DNA from: JBGSUZ01 sp964404895
Lineage (GTDB): Bacteria; Bacillota; Clostridia; Peptostreptococcales; Acidaminobacteraceae
Direction: 5' to 3'
Assembly (NCBI GenBank): GCA_964404895.1
Contig: CAYOLV010000001.1
Location: 434,001-498,000 of the forward strand
DNA: 64,000 nucleotides
Part shown: one piece after another, positions 35,965 through 44,306 of the stretch
How the letters are laid out: the number at the start of each line of letters is the position of its first letter
How positions within the stretch are numbered: the first letter of the stretch is position 1
Notes under the pieces: model-generated
What the model was told of the DNA's origin: nothing
The model's input: the letters and a program-made list of their open reading frames with translations, nothing else
Database searches by the model: none
Position numbers and translations under genes: made by a program

Positions 35965-36414
35965 CTATTTCACTTGGATTTGAACTTTGCTGGATTTTGG
36001 CTCGAGTTTAGGAAGGTTAATTTTTAAAATGCCGTCCTCGAGACTAGCTTCGATGGCTTCTGGATTGATGTTTTTTAGCATCATGCCTCTTTGCATTGAG
36101 CTGACGCGGCGTTCTCTGTGAACGTAATGGTCATTCTCTTCGTCTATATTTTCTTCTTTTTTAATGCTGATTAGCAGTTGCCCGTCTTGATAGTCCAGAT
36201 GAATTTCTTCTTTTTTTACGCCGGGCATTTCAGCTTCAATGAGATAGTATTGATCCAGTTCTTTTACATCCATTTTAAAAGTGTCGTTTTTTAAACTTCT
36301 CATGTTGAAGAAATTGTCATCCCAAAAATCATCAAACATATTATAGAAGTTCATTAAATCGGTTCCATTTTGCTTTCGCAGTTGGCTCTTGCTGAAAGGG
36401 GTTAAAGCTAACAT
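35965..36414 (-). CDS. Hsp20 small heat-shock protein
   Basis: This 149-residue alpha-crystallin chaperone holds unfolding proteins. The alpha-crystallin domain covers residues about 45-140, with YLIEAEMPGVKKEEI, LLISIKKE and the conserved A/G-x-L-x-x-G-x-L motif as SLEDGILKINLPK. A CIRCE element sits 40 bases upstream of the ATG, and a GGAGG site is present, so it is HrcA-controlled, as known for class I heat-shock genes of Firmicutes. It stands as a single gene. Confidence 0.96.
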   Translation of the reverse strand: MLALTPFSKSQLRKQNGTDLMNFYNMFDDFWDDNFFNMRSLKNDTFKMDVKELDQYYLIEAEMPGVKKEEIHLDYQDGQLLISIKKEENIDEENDHYVHRERRVSSMQRGMMLKNINPEAIEASLEDGILKINLPKLEPKSSKVQIQVK

Positions 36415-36454
36415 AATGACTCCTCCTTTAATAGTGATTAATTACTTTTTGAGA

Positions 36455-36481
36455 TTAGCACTCTAACTCTTCGAGTGCTAA
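36455..36481 (-). promoter_or_regulatory. CIRCE element of hsp20
   Basis: TTAGCACTC (36455-36463), nine bases, GAGTGCTAA (36473-36481): a perfect match to the CIRCE consensus TTAGCACTC-N9-GAGTGCTAA, bound by HrcA. On the minus strand a promoter lies just upstream, TTGACC (36521-36516) with TATTTT 17 bases on (36498-36493). The CIRCE element therefore begins close to the expected RNA start. Confidence 0.95.
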
Positions 36482-36549
36482 TCTTTGATTATAAAATACA
36501 CCTTTTTGCCTTTTGGGTCAATGGATTTAACAGAAAATTCACAATTATT

Positions 36550-37011
36550 TTACTTTTCTTCATAGGTTTCAGGTACCATTCGAAGGGTCTCAATTGGAGT
36601 GGACATTTCAAGCTGCTCAAAGAAAACTTCCATAAAAACCCCATGGCCTTTACGTAGATCACAAGAGGGACTCTCTTCAATGCCGAGCAATTCAACCATT
36701 TGACAGCCGTCTTTTAGGAGTGGCTTCAACTGTTGGAAAAAGGGTTCAAGGATCTTAACACAGTGTTCTCTGTACTCAGGGGTATTGTAGTCTGAATAAT
36801 TGAGAGGGGCTCTGTCTACTTGGCCAGAAACGTTAGAGGCTGGTGCAAATGAAACCTCAGGGCAAGGCAGTTGCATCATTGATATGCCATTTGAAAGATA
36901 GTTTGCAATATAAGTGCTGAAAGGACCAACGGCTCTTTCCCAACCACAAAGCACCACATTTTGATTAAGGGTACAGTGAGCAACAATGGCAATTTTTTTG
37001 TTTCTGACCAT
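36550..37011 (-). CDS. TudS/DUF523-related putative desulfidase (CD3072-like)
   Basis: This 153-residue protein is related to TudS/DUF523 iron-sulfur desulfidases. The three-cysteine cluster pattern is AHCTLNQNVV, LPCPEVSF and ESPSCDLRKG. TudS removes sulfur from 2-thiouracil in related bacteria; its activity here is not shown. It starts on the last base of the ECF S-component stop (TAATG), so the two are co-translated. The pair resembles the CD3072/CD3073 genes of Clostridioides difficile. A related DUF523 domain occurs at 43332. Confidence 0.82.
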   Translation of the reverse strand: MVRNKKIAIVAHCTLNQNVVLCGWERAVGPFSTYIANYLSNGISMMQLPCPEVSFAPASNVSGQVDRAPLNYSDYNTPEYREHCVKILEPFFQQLKPLLKDGCQMVELLGIEESPSCDLRKGHGVFMEVFFEQLEMSTPIETLRMVPETYEEK

Positions 37012-37580
37012 TAGGCAGCCCTTTTAGTTTGTAAAGTTTCGCCAGTTACACTTTTTGGCAGACGGGCAATCAAAATAGCAACCAATACACAACTTGCAAT
37101 TTTATCCACCAAATTGCCTGTGATTCTAGGAATGAATGTAGCCGTAAAGATATCGTTTCCACTTTGGAGGAGCCAAGCCACTAAGAAGTCAGTGCCACCG
37201 CCAGTAAGACCGCCATAAATCCAAATCGCAATGGGGGTCCCTATGAGGGGTGCAACGATAGAAAGCACTAAACCGACTGCAACCGCAACTTTTAAATCAA
37301 ATCTTGTTCGTTTAGCCACAAAACCTACAATTAGACCCACTGCAATGTTTACAAGGGCAAAAGGGATATCTTGAGGGCTGGTCAACACACCTTGAATTAA
37401 GTTCGTGAGACCTCCTGTAATGGCACCGGCAAAGGGGCCAAAAAGAGCGGCAACAAAAATAGTACCAATGGTGTCTAGAAAAATTAAGGGAATTTTGAGC
37501 ATGGAGACTGTTGTGCCTAGCACTAAGTTGATTGCAATTCCTAGGCCGCAAAGAATCATAAGACGTGTGTTCAGTTTCAT
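37011..37580 (-). CDS. ECF transporter S component (CD3073-like)
   Basis: This 189-residue membrane protein of about six helices is the substrate-binding S component of an energy-coupling-factor transporter. GLGIAINLVLGTTVSMLKIP, FLDTIGTIFVAALFGPFAGA and the GGLTNLIQGVLT stretch are typical. The A and T components are not nearby, so a shared ECF module is expected. The ATG at 37580 is chosen because GAGGAGG lies 10 bases upstream; a TTG at 37598 lies inside that site. Vitamin or nucleobase uptake is plausible, and a thio-compound would fit the TudS-like partner, but this is inference. A hairpin with eight T sits immediately before the ribosome site. Confidence 0.85.
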   Translation of the reverse strand: MKLNTRLMILCGLGIAINLVLGTTVSMLKIPLIFLDTIGTIFVAALFGPFAGAITGGLTNLIQGVLTSPQDIPFALVNIAVGLIVGFVAKRTRFDLKVAVAVGLVLSIVAPLIGTPIAIWIYGGLTGGGTDFLVAWLLQSGNDIFTATFIPRITGNLVDKIASCVLVAILIARLPKSVTGETLQTKRAA

Positions 37581-37596
37581 AATAATGTTCCTCCTC

Positions 37597-37641
37597 AAAA
37601 AAAATTAGTCTCAATGATGAATAATGACACCATTAGACTAA
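37597..37641 (-). promoter_or_regulatory. Hairpin plus T-run immediately before the ECF S ribosome site (possible attenuator)
   Basis: On the minus strand, TTAGTCTAATG pairs with CATTGAGACTAA (one bulged base, 14-base loop), followed by TTTTTTTT and then directly by GAGGAGG. A terminator placed in the leader, between an upstream gene and the start of a transporter gene, is the classical position of attenuators and riboswitches. The remaining leader, 37642-37735, matches no riboswitch I recognise. A simple terminator for the upstream EamA gene is the main alternative. Confidence 0.55.
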
Positions 37642-37735
37642 CTTTTCTGAAAAGCACTATCAAATTTACATTTTCTATGGATAAAAGAAATGCATAGAAA
37701 AAACTTATAAAGATGGCAATAACTAACGTACAATT

Positions 37736-38641
37736 TTATTTTGCATCACTGGGGAATATATTCAACTGTGTGGCCAAAATGCCCATAAGGATAAGGACAC
37801 ACCCTAAATAACCTCTAGCAGACATGGTTTCACTCAGGAGCAATGCACCACCTATTGCACCGAAGACGGATTCCATGCTGAGAATAATGGCTGCATGGGA
37901 AGGTTTTGCATTTTTCTGTGCAACCACTTGAAGGGTATAAGCAATGCCTACTGACAGAAGGCCTCCGTATAAGATTGGAACCATCGCCTGAGAAATGCCT
38001 GTCATGGTGATGTCTTCAAAAATAAAGGCGGTCAACAAACTGAGCACGGAACAAGTGGCAAATTGAAGGGCTGAGAGTTTTAATGGTTCAATTTTGTCCG
38101 CAAAGTAGTCGATGGTCAAAATGTGGATAGACCAGAAAACAGCTCCAATCAGTTCGAGCAAGTCTCCAAAACTGATGGAAAAGTCTTCATTGACGCTGAG
38201 AAGGTACAAGCCTACTACTGCAATTGCAACGCCTAACCAAGAATTTTTACCAATTTTATGTTTTAGAAAAATGCCAAATAGAGGAACTAAGACCATGTAT
38301 AAACCCGTAATAAAACTTGCTTTTCCAGCGGTGGTATAGTTTAATCCGACTTGTTGTAAAGTTGCGGCAATGTAAAGAACGCAGCCTACCATCAGACCAG
38401 GCAGGATAGCCTTAAAAGTACTTATCTTGGGTTGGTCAGAAGGGGTTTTAGTTTTTTCTTTTTTTGAATCGAAATAAATAATGAGTGGGACAAGGGAAAG
38501 GCTTCCCAGCGCAAAGCGGATACCATTGAAGGTAAATGCGCCAACAAATTGTGAGCCTACTCGTTGAGCCACAAAGGCAAAGCCCCAAATAGCGGCGGTG
38601 AGCAGTAGTAAGAGGTTTGCGGTCAGTCTTTTCCGATCCAT
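37736..38641 (-). CDS. EamA/DMT family transporter
   Basis: This 301-residue membrane protein with ten helices comprises two EamA repeats. The first repeat begins ANLLLLLTAAIWGFAFVAQR. The second repeat starts near residue 150 (LLELIGAVFWSIHILTIDYF), and GGLLSVGIAYTLQVVAQK is the usual C-terminal signature. It is a metabolite exporter of unknown substrate. It shares the minus strand with the ECF/TudS pair. The 216-base gap to the divergent HD-GYP gene contains a TTTGTA-N5-TACAAA repeat at 38768-38784. Confidence 0.9.
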   Translation of the reverse strand: MDRKRLTANLLLLLTAAIWGFAFVAQRVGSQFVGAFTFNGIRFALGSLSLVPLIIYFDSKKEKTKTPSDQPKISTFKAILPGLMVGCVLYIAATLQQVGLNYTTAGKASFITGLYMVLVPLFGIFLKHKIGKNSWLGVAIAVVGLYLLSVNEDFSISFGDLLELIGAVFWSIHILTIDYFADKIEPLKLSALQFATCSVLSLLTAFIFEDITMTGISQAMVPILYGGLLSVGIAYTLQVVAQKNAKPSHAAIILSMESVFGAIGGALLLSETMSARGYLGCVLILMGILATQLNIFPSDAK

Positions 38642-38857
38642 CGTTAATCTCCTTAGTCTTTTGAGTCTGTTTTTGATCTGTGACTGTACATGAAGTGTTT
38701 GCTTAATATATAATTCTATAGAGAGTCTAAAATCCCTTTAGACAATTTACAAATAGGAAATATTCATTTTGTAAAAAATACAAAGCCGATTTTTCGTATA
38801 TTATTTTGTATCTTTTTCTAAGTGGGTATCAATACAGTGTCGGAAAGGAGGGTGGTC

Positions 38858-40834
38858 ATGGGTTCTAAAAAACATTCCATTATGTTTGTACACTTGAGAA
38901 GGCAAATGATCATTTTTTTGATCCTCTTAGGAACTTCTTTAGTTATATTTTTTAGTTTTAGTTTACTGTCTGCTCAGAAACAAAATGACTCCACCAACTT
39001 ACTTGAAGCCATTGCTAAACAACGGATGCTGACTCAAATGATTGCCAAAGATGCATCCCGATTGTCAGTATTGGACACAGCCATCAAGTCAGAAGATCGC
39101 ATTCAATCGGTGTCCTTGCTCAGTGAAAAAAGGGTAGCAGCAAAACGTAGTATTCAAGAGTCGATACTTGAATACGATAAACGCTTCTTGCTCCTCAGAA
39201 CGGGGTATGTTCAAACGGAGTATGGGAAAAATCGTCTGGATTCCAATGCAAGGGCAAAAATTGAAGATAATTTGATAGAAACTGAAGTATTGTGGCGACA
39301 GTTCAAGACAAACGCTGAGATTTTGATCCATGAGAACCCTGAAGAGCAAGATTTCAAGCGAGCGCTGATTTTTATTAACGAGAATAACTTGTTATTGTTA
39401 GAGCAAAACGAAAGTTTAATTAGTGATCTTTTAGCGGTTTTAAATAAGGATTATTCAAATGAACGAAACTTACTGATGATTTTGATTGGTGTAATTGCCC
39501 TAGTTGCATTGGTGACCATTCGGAGGCTTTACAGGTATCTATACAAACCTATGGATATGCTGATGGTAAATTTTCAAGAACTGGGTTTAGTCACAGTTGA
39601 GGATGTGGAAGGAAAGCCAGTAAGTCCTATTAACCAAATTGCATGGGAAGTCGACCAAATGTTTAGTGGCTATTCAGAATTAATTCACATGATTGAAATG
39701 ATTAATTCCAGCAACTCATTTACAGATACCCTTAACAATATTTTTAACAGGTTCCGTAAATTTGTACCCTATACCCATATTGGAATTGCTTTGTTTAAGG
39801 ATGATGAAAGTACAGTGTTGACAGCCTCCTACGGCGTTTCCGAAAAAATCCACGAAGGATTAGGGGCTGCATTAGCGGGGCATACCACGGATATCAGCGA
39901 AAGCAGTTTGCTGAAAATAATGGAAACAGGTCAGCCTAGAGTGATCAATGATTATGACAGTTATTTTAAAACAAGGCCTGTGAGGGGTTATAGTCAAATT
40001 ATTCTCAAATATGGAGTCAAATCATCTATTACCTTGCCGTTAATGGCAAATGAAAAGCAAATTGGTTTTATTTTCTTTTCCAGCTCTGAGAAAGATGTCT
40101 ATGAGGCGACACATATTCAATTTTTAAAAACGGTCAGCAATGCCATCGCCATGTCTATGGAGAAAAACGTCATGGTTGACGAATTGCTTTACTCTAGCAT
40201 TTTGGCCTTAGCAAAATTGGCAGAAGCCAGAGATGAAGACACTGGAGACCATTTGATTAGGATGAAGAACAACGTTATGCTGTTGACTCAGCTTCTTTCA
40301 CGAGAAGGGGTTTACAAGGATCAAATTACAGCTCAAATGATCAATGACATTGAAAAATTTAGTCCGATGCATGATATTGGTAAAGTGGGCATACCAGACG
40401 GTATTTTACTAAAACCAGGAAAACTCACTCCTGAAGAGTTTGAAATTATGAAGACCCATGCGGCGTATGGGGCGGATGTTTTAAACACAGCAGAGGCCAA
40501 CATGATTAAACGAGGCAAGAGTATGTTTTCAGAAGGCATTGCCATTGCCATTGGACATCATGAGAAATGGGATGGCAGCGGTTATCCAAATGGAGTTTCA
40601 GGTGCAGATATACCCCTCTCAGCCAGGATTGTGACGGTTGCAGATGTTTTAGATGCTCTTATGTCCAAAAGACCCTACAAAGAGGCATTCACCTTCGAAA
40701 AGAGCGTGGAAATAATACTGAGTGGACGGGGAACTCATTTCGATCCGTATATTATTGATATCTTTGAAAAACATCTAGATTTATTTAGAGATATCTATGC
40801 AGATGAACCTAAAAAAGGACTATCGGATTGTTAA
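38858..40834 (+). CDS. Membrane-anchored GAF-HD-GYP cyclic-di-GMP phosphodiesterase
   Basis: This is a 658-residue sensor protein. An N-terminal membrane helix (about 18-40) is followed by an extracellular PilJ/NIT-like helical domain (LLEAIAKQRMLTQMIAKDASR), a second helix (about 205-225), a GAF domain about 290-440 and an HD-GYP domain about 450-650. HD-GYP marks are HDIGKVGIPDG near 504 and HHEKWDGSGYPNG. The ATG at 38858 is chosen because GGAAAGGAGGG precedes it; the frame extends further upstream without a site. It probably degrades cyclic di-GMP in response to an external signal. The terminator overlaps its stop. Confidence 0.92.
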   Translation: MGSKKHSIMFVHLRRQMIIFLILLGTSLVIFFSFSLLSAQKQNDSTNLLEAIAKQRMLTQMIAKDASRLSVLDTAIKSEDRIQSVSLLSEKRVAAKRSIQESILEYDKRFLLLRTGYVQTEYGKNRLDSNARAKIEDNLIETEVLWRQFKTNAEILIHENPEEQDFKRALIFINENNLLLLEQNESLISDLLAVLNKDYSNERNLLMILIGVIALVALVTIRRLYRYLYKPMDMLMVNFQELGLVTVEDVEGKPVSPINQIAWEVDQMFSGYSELIHMIEMINSSNSFTDTLNNIFNRFRKFVPYTHIGIALFKDDESTVLTASYGVSEKIHEGLGAALAGHTTDISESSLLKIMETGQPRVINDYDSYFKTRPVRGYSQIILKYGVKSSITLPLMANEKQIGFIFFSSSEKDVYEATHIQFLKTVSNAIAMSMEKNVMVDELLYSSILALAKLAEARDEDTGDHLIRMKNNVMLLTQLLSREGVYKDQITAQMINDIEKFSPMHDIGKVGIPDGILLKPGKLTPEEFEIMKTHAAYGADVLNTAEANMIKRGKSMFSEGIAIAIGHHEKWDGSGYPNGVSGADIPLSARIVTVADVLDALMSKRPYKEAFTFEKSVEIILSGRGTHFDPYIIDIFEKHLDLFRDIYADEPKKGLSDC

Positions 40835-40849
40835 TCCGATAGTCCTTTT
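40813..40849 (+). terminator. Terminator overlapping the end of the HD-GYP gene
   Basis: AAAGGACTATCGGATT (from 40814) pairs with AATCCGATAGTCCTTT; the loop holds the stop codon TAA (40832-40834). TTTTAAG follows. The stem therefore reaches into coding sequence. Confidence 0.8.
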
Positions 40850-40863
40850 AAGTATAGTGTTTT

Positions 40864-40912
40864 AATATAGTAATTCGTTATAGTGAATGAATATAGTATT
40901 TCGTTATAGTGA
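40864..40912. repeat. Two-copy direct repeat, 26-base period
   Basis: AATATAGTAATTCGTTATAG (continuing TGA, 40864-40886) is repeated at 40890-40912 with a single A/T difference, three bases apart. It sits between a terminator and the convergent membrane gene. Its function is not known. Confidence 0.7.
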
Positions 40913-40935
40913 TTTGATACACTGCGACCCTGTAC

Positions 40936-41766
40936 TTAGGCAGCTATTCGCCCTCGCCTAAAGGAAACGTCAGCTTTACCCGTTTGTAATTGCCACATAT
41001 GCCAAAAGACATAAGGCACAATCAAGACGAAGTTTGCAATGCCCCAGTATTTTAATAATGTAGGGTTTTGCCAAGACGAAGCGTTCATGACTGTTGGGAA
41101 GAGGTTTGGCAAACAAGCTCGAATGAGAAGATGGGTTGCCAAGGTGTAAACCCGTGAAATAATATAGAGTTCTGGACGCTTCATAAGAATTGGATAAAGC
41201 TCAGCTGCCAATAGGATGCAAATGGATGAAGCGAAGTACTCCTTACTTTCACCGAAGACAAAGCAAAGGTTCCAAGTTGTGTAGGCAAAATTCCAAAATG
41301 CAGTGGTATAGGCAATCAGGTCCCCATGTTTTTCTTTGGAAATTTTCCAGTATTTCATTGGGAATGGAATCGTTACACAGAGCAGGAAGCCGCACATGGC
41401 GTTAAATAAATTTCCAGTGGTAAAGTCTTTCATCGTCGCTTCCATGATGTTTAGGAACAGAATGCTATAAAGGAACCATATCGCCCAAGGTTTTTTGAGG
41501 ATTTCCCAGACTTTGCCCTTACGGTCTTCGTAGTTGGCAATTCTTATAAATCCAACCACAATGGTAGGCAGAATAACGCTTAGAATCTTTGCCCATCTAA
41601 ACCATCCTTGAACACCGCCCATGAGCCATAAAGGGAAGGTGAGAAGAGTGCAGACCCAGAAAATGCTTGCAAATTTGTAGTGTTTTCTCATGACACCGAT
41701 AATGACCAGCAAAAACAGGGTGTATGCTGTCATAGACAGTGCGTATTGCCAAATAGGTGTAGACAA
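40936..41766 (-). CDS. Polytopic membrane protein of unknown function
   Basis: This is a 276-residue protein of about seven to eight membrane helices that I can only place loosely; it may belong to a DUF5692-like family. The TTG at 41766 is preferred as the start because AGGAGG (minus strand, 41779-41774) stands seven bases upstream; the open frame upstream lacks a site and crosses the regulatory region. Helix-rich segments include YALSMTAYTLFLLVIIGVM and FASIFWVCTLLTFPLWLMGG; the C terminus is basic (SFRRGRIAA). It is divergent from a TetR regulator, with a palindrome in between, so it is a likely target of that regulator. Confidence 0.72.
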   Translation of the reverse strand: MSTPIWQYALSMTAYTLFLLVIIGVMRKHYKFASIFWVCTLLTFPLWLMGGVQGWFRWAKILSVILPTIVVGFIRIANYEDRKGKVWEILKKPWAIWFLYSILFLNIMEATMKDFTTGNLFNAMCGFLLCVTIPFPMKYWKISKEKHGDLIAYTTAFWNFAYTTWNLCFVFGESKEYFASSICILLAAELYPILMKRPELYIISRVYTLATHLLIRACLPNLFPTVMNASSWQNPTLLKYWGIANFVLIVPYVFWHMWQLQTGKADVSFRRGRIAA

Positions 41767-41823
41767 TGTAAAACCTCCTAAAAAAAAATATAAGTGCGGA
41801 TGTAAAACTGAATCAGATAACAT

Positions 41824-41838
41824 AACGAACGTTCGGTT
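41824..41838. promoter_or_regulatory. Palindrome between TetR gene and membrane protein gene
   Basis: AACGAACGTTCGGTT contains a perfect 10-base palindrome CGAACGTTCG (41826-41835), very like the operators of TetR/AcrR regulators with an A-C-C-G-A-A-C-G-T-T-C-G-T pattern. It lies 58 bases upstream of the TTG start on the minus strand and 160 bases before tetR. A TATAAT box for tetR lies at 41906-41911 or 41959-41964. Confidence 0.65.
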
Positions 41839-41998
41839 TGTTTTTATGATAGCACTGTTCATTTCGGTCGTCAACGCACTGCTTTTTTAGTAAGGTCTCT
41901 TGTGGTATAATCAGTTTGAATAAAGGAAAAACCTTGATTTTGCCTTGTTGATAAACAGTATAATCGAGTGTTTTCTTCTACAGAAAGAGGGAAGGCTC

Positions 41999-42613
41999 AT
42001 GCCTAAACAGGTCAAAAGAAAATCGGAAATATTGGAAACCGCTAGAAAAGTTATTAATGAGAGAGGTATCCAAGGGGCTACTCTTAGAGCAATTGCCGAG
42101 GAGGCAGGGGTCAGCACGGGTGCAATCTATCATTATTTTAAGTCTAAAGAGGAAATTATGTACGCCGTTATGGATGAAAGTCTTTCGGTTTCCACTCAAA
42201 TTGCAGCAGATGCTATTTCGACTCACAAAGATAAAGCGCTTGTCTTGAATGAGATTATTGAGAATATTTATGAACGCTTTAATAAAGTTGAAGACAACCG
42301 CATTCAATTCTATTTGGCAAAGGAAGCCATGATGGGAGACCCTGAACTGGCGGAAAAGTTCAAATTTAAGTATAGTGAGTGGATAGGACATAGCAAAGAA
42401 TTGATTCAGTTTTTGTATGAGAAACCCGAGCACCCCCTAGACGATGCAGTTGCTTCTTTACTGATAGGCGCTGTTGATGGTATGGTTATGCAGTTGCTTT
42501 TAGGGGCAAATGTTGTTTCAGCAGACGAAATGGGCAAGGTGTATGCCATTTTATTAAAAGAGGGTTTGCCCAACTTTATAGATCAAATTAGAAAAGCCAC
42601 CGAGGAACAGTAG
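41999..42613 (+). CDS. TetR/AcrR family transcriptional regulator
   Basis: This 204-residue repressor has a typical TetR N-terminal helix-turn-helix, ILETARKVINERGIQGATLR then AIAEEAGVSTGAIYHYFKSKEEI, followed by an all-helical ligand and dimer domain. The ATG at 41999 has AGAGGGAAGG upstream and starts the conserved region; an in-frame ATG at 41945 has no site. It is divergent from the membrane protein and a palindrome sits between, so the two probably form a regulatory pair. A terminator hairpin overlaps its last codons. Confidence 0.92.
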   Translation: MPKQVKRKSEILETARKVINERGIQGATLRAIAEEAGVSTGAIYHYFKSKEEIMYAVMDESLSVSTQIAADAISTHKDKALVLNEIIENIYERFNKVEDNRIQFYLAKEAMMGDPELAEKFKFKYSEWIGHSKELIQFLYEKPEHPLDDAVASLLIGAVDGMVMQLLLGANVVSADEMGKVYAILLKEGLPNFIDQIRKATEEQ

Positions 42614-42654
42614 CAAGACATTTTTGTCTGCGAAGTCCTCGGTGGCTTTTTTTT
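42593..42654. terminator. Terminator between tetR and glutathione peroxidase genes
   Basis: AAAGCCACCGAGGA (from 42594) pairs with TCCTCGGTGGCTTT (42636-42649), followed by TTTTT on the plus strand. A smaller hairpin (AGACATTTTTGTCT) sits in the loop. It overlaps the end of tetR and reaches the convergent peroxidase, so it may serve both. Confidence 0.85.
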
Positions 42655-43198
42655 ATAACAAAGATTCGATCATTGGCTCAATATCAAAAGGTGCAATAAG
42701 CGGTTCATAGCGTTTAACTACATTGCCCTTTCTGTCGATGAGGAACTTAGTGAAATTCCATTTGACAGAATCATCCTTCAAATACTCAGGATATTGATTT
42801 TCTGTGATTTCTTTAAGTATTTTGCCCATGGCGTTAGAAGTATCAAAGCCTTCAAATGGCGCCTTCTCTGTCAAATAATTAAAGAGTGGGTGAGCGTTCA
42901 AACCTCTAACATCTGTCTTTTCAAAAAGTGGGAAGTTTACACCATAATTGATGCTGCAGAAGTTTTTAACATCGGCTGAATCCCCTGGTTCTTGCTCTTT
43001 AAATTGATTTGAAGGGAAACCTAAAATTTCAAGACCTTGATCTTTGTAACGGTCATAAAGCTTTTGAAGATCTTCATATTGAGGGGTAAAACCACACTTG
43101 CTGGCAGTATTCACCACAAGTAAAACTTTGCCTTCAAAGTCCTTCATAGTGCTAGGATTAGAATCAATATCAGTTAGAGAAAAATTGTAGATCGACAT
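42653..43198 (-). CDS. Glutathione peroxidase-type thiol peroxidase
   Basis: This 181-residue peroxidase has the catalytic region ASKCGFTPQY, with cysteine (residue 35) instead of selenocysteine. The partner residues of the family occur in LGFPSNQFKEQEPG (Q) and KWNFTKFLIDRKG (W and N). Bacterial forms usually use thioredoxin rather than glutathione. A GAGGTGATTAC site precedes the ATG. It stands alone between terminators. It likely protects against peroxides. Confidence 0.94.
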   Translation of the reverse strand: MSIYNFSLTDIDSNPSTMKDFEGKVLLVVNTASKCGFTPQYEDLQKLYDRYKDQGLEILGFPSNQFKEQEPGDSADVKNFCSINYGVNFPLFEKTDVRGLNAHPLFNYLTEKAPFEGFDTSNAMGKILKEITENQYPEYLKDDSVKWNFTKFLIDRKGNVVKRYEPLIAPFDIEPMIESLL

Positions 43199-43312
43199 GT
43201 AATCACCTCATTATATATTTTATAAAATTCAATTTGATACAATTAATATATCGCGAATTGTTTTTTTTGTCAACCGTCATAAAAAAAATAAAATAGGCTT
43301 GCAGTTGTGTAC

Positions 43313-43347
43313 AAAAAAAATCCGAGTGGGGTCACTCGGATTTTTTT
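43313..43347. terminator. Perfect bidirectional terminator overlapping a stop codon
   Basis: TCCGAGTG pairs with CACTCGGA across GGGT, with eight A on one side and seven T on the other (43313-43347). On the minus strand it ends the DUF523-DUF1722 gene, whose stop at 43332 lies in the loop. Confidence 0.88.
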
Positions 43348-44306
43348 GTAGAGTCTATAGCGCTTAACAATTCAATCGGATAGGGTGAAAATAAAGTTTG
43401 TCCCATTAGGTAAGGCTCATTAAAGCGCAAGGTCCATGAACGGAGCAACGACAGTAGGCTGGACAAAGAGATTTTCTGTTCTTGATACAAAGCCAGCTGT
43501 TCTAAAAAGTACACTTTTTCAGAAGGATTCAAGCCTTTTTTAAAATAGCCAAAGACATGGTGCAACGTGTTGATATTTCTGCTGATAGATGGAGGCGATG
43601 ACAACAGCCGCATGAGTTTAATTTCATACTGAGCATAAACCGCAGTCATAGGTTCTCTTTTATGATTGGCTACAATTTGGCCTAAATCTTTTAACAAGTT
43701 AGGACTAAGAGCCATAAACAGATATTTATTTTTGGCATGGAATGAGACAAGCGCCTCAGCGCTGCCATTAGCTTTTGTCTTTCGGAAGTCGCTCTGACTA
43801 AAGATTGAAATTAAAAAATGATCCCTTAGAGAAGCATTGAGAAGCCTGCCTTCATTTTCAAAGGGATGAAGCGGAAAACGGTCTATCATAGCAGTAGCAA
43901 ATAAACCAGCCATTTTTTTAGGAATTACATCAGATTTCCCAATACCCTTATAAAGTCTTACGTCTCCAGTACCGCAAGAGGGAGAGCGGTGTTTTAAAAT
44001 AAATCCATCAACGGTATCATAGTCAAGTTCTTTATAAAACTGCATGGAAAACTGGTGCATCTTAGGAGTGACGTCCTCTCCAGTTTTGGAAAAAACAAGA
44101 GAAGGATTACCATCAATATCTACAAGACGCAGCGCTTCTCTTGGAACTGGTAGACCAATTGCCATTTCGGGGCAAACTGGAATAAAATTCACAAAGGGTT
44201 TCAGAAGTGAAACAATATTGCTGTGAATCATGCTACCGTCATAACGGCAAGCTTCGTACTCTAAGCATTTGCTGATGATTACATTTGGAATGGCATGAGT
44301 GATCAT
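43332..44306 (-). CDS. DUF523-DUF1722 (YbgA-type) protein
   Basis: This 324-residue fusion has as residues 1-150 a DUF523/TudS-like iron-sulfur domain, with cysteines in SKCLEYEACRYDG, PVCPEMAIG and RSPSCGTG. Residues about 190-310 are DUF1722 (YbgA), with REPMTAVYAQYEIKLM and LHHVFGYFKKG, then SLSSLLSLLRSW. In E. coli ybgA lies next to the photolyase gene; function is not known. DUF1722 is also fused to UvsE at 29854 in this window. The gene overlaps the ABC permease stop by four bases and is the third gene of that operon. Confidence 0.9.
   Translation of the reverse strand: MITHAIPNVIISKCLEYEACRYDGSMIHSNIVSLLKPFVNFIPVCPEMAIGLPVPREALRLVDIDGNPSLVFSKTGEDVTPKMHQFSMQFYKELDYDTVDGFILKHRSPSCGTGDVRLYKGIGKSDVIPKKMAGLFATAMIDRFPLHPFENEGRLLNASLRDHFLISIFSQSDFRKTKANGSAEALVSFHAKNKYLFMALSPNLLKDLGQIVANHKREPMTAVYAQYEIKLMRLLSSPPSISRNINTLHHVFGYFKKGLNPSEKVYFLEQLALYQEQKISLSSLLSLLRSWTLRFNEPYLMGQTLFSPYPIELLSAIDSTKKSE

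Noticed and set aside
38768..38784. TTTGTA-N5-TACAAA repeat before the HD-GYP gene as an operator
   Set aside because: The AT-rich repeat has short arms and could be chance.
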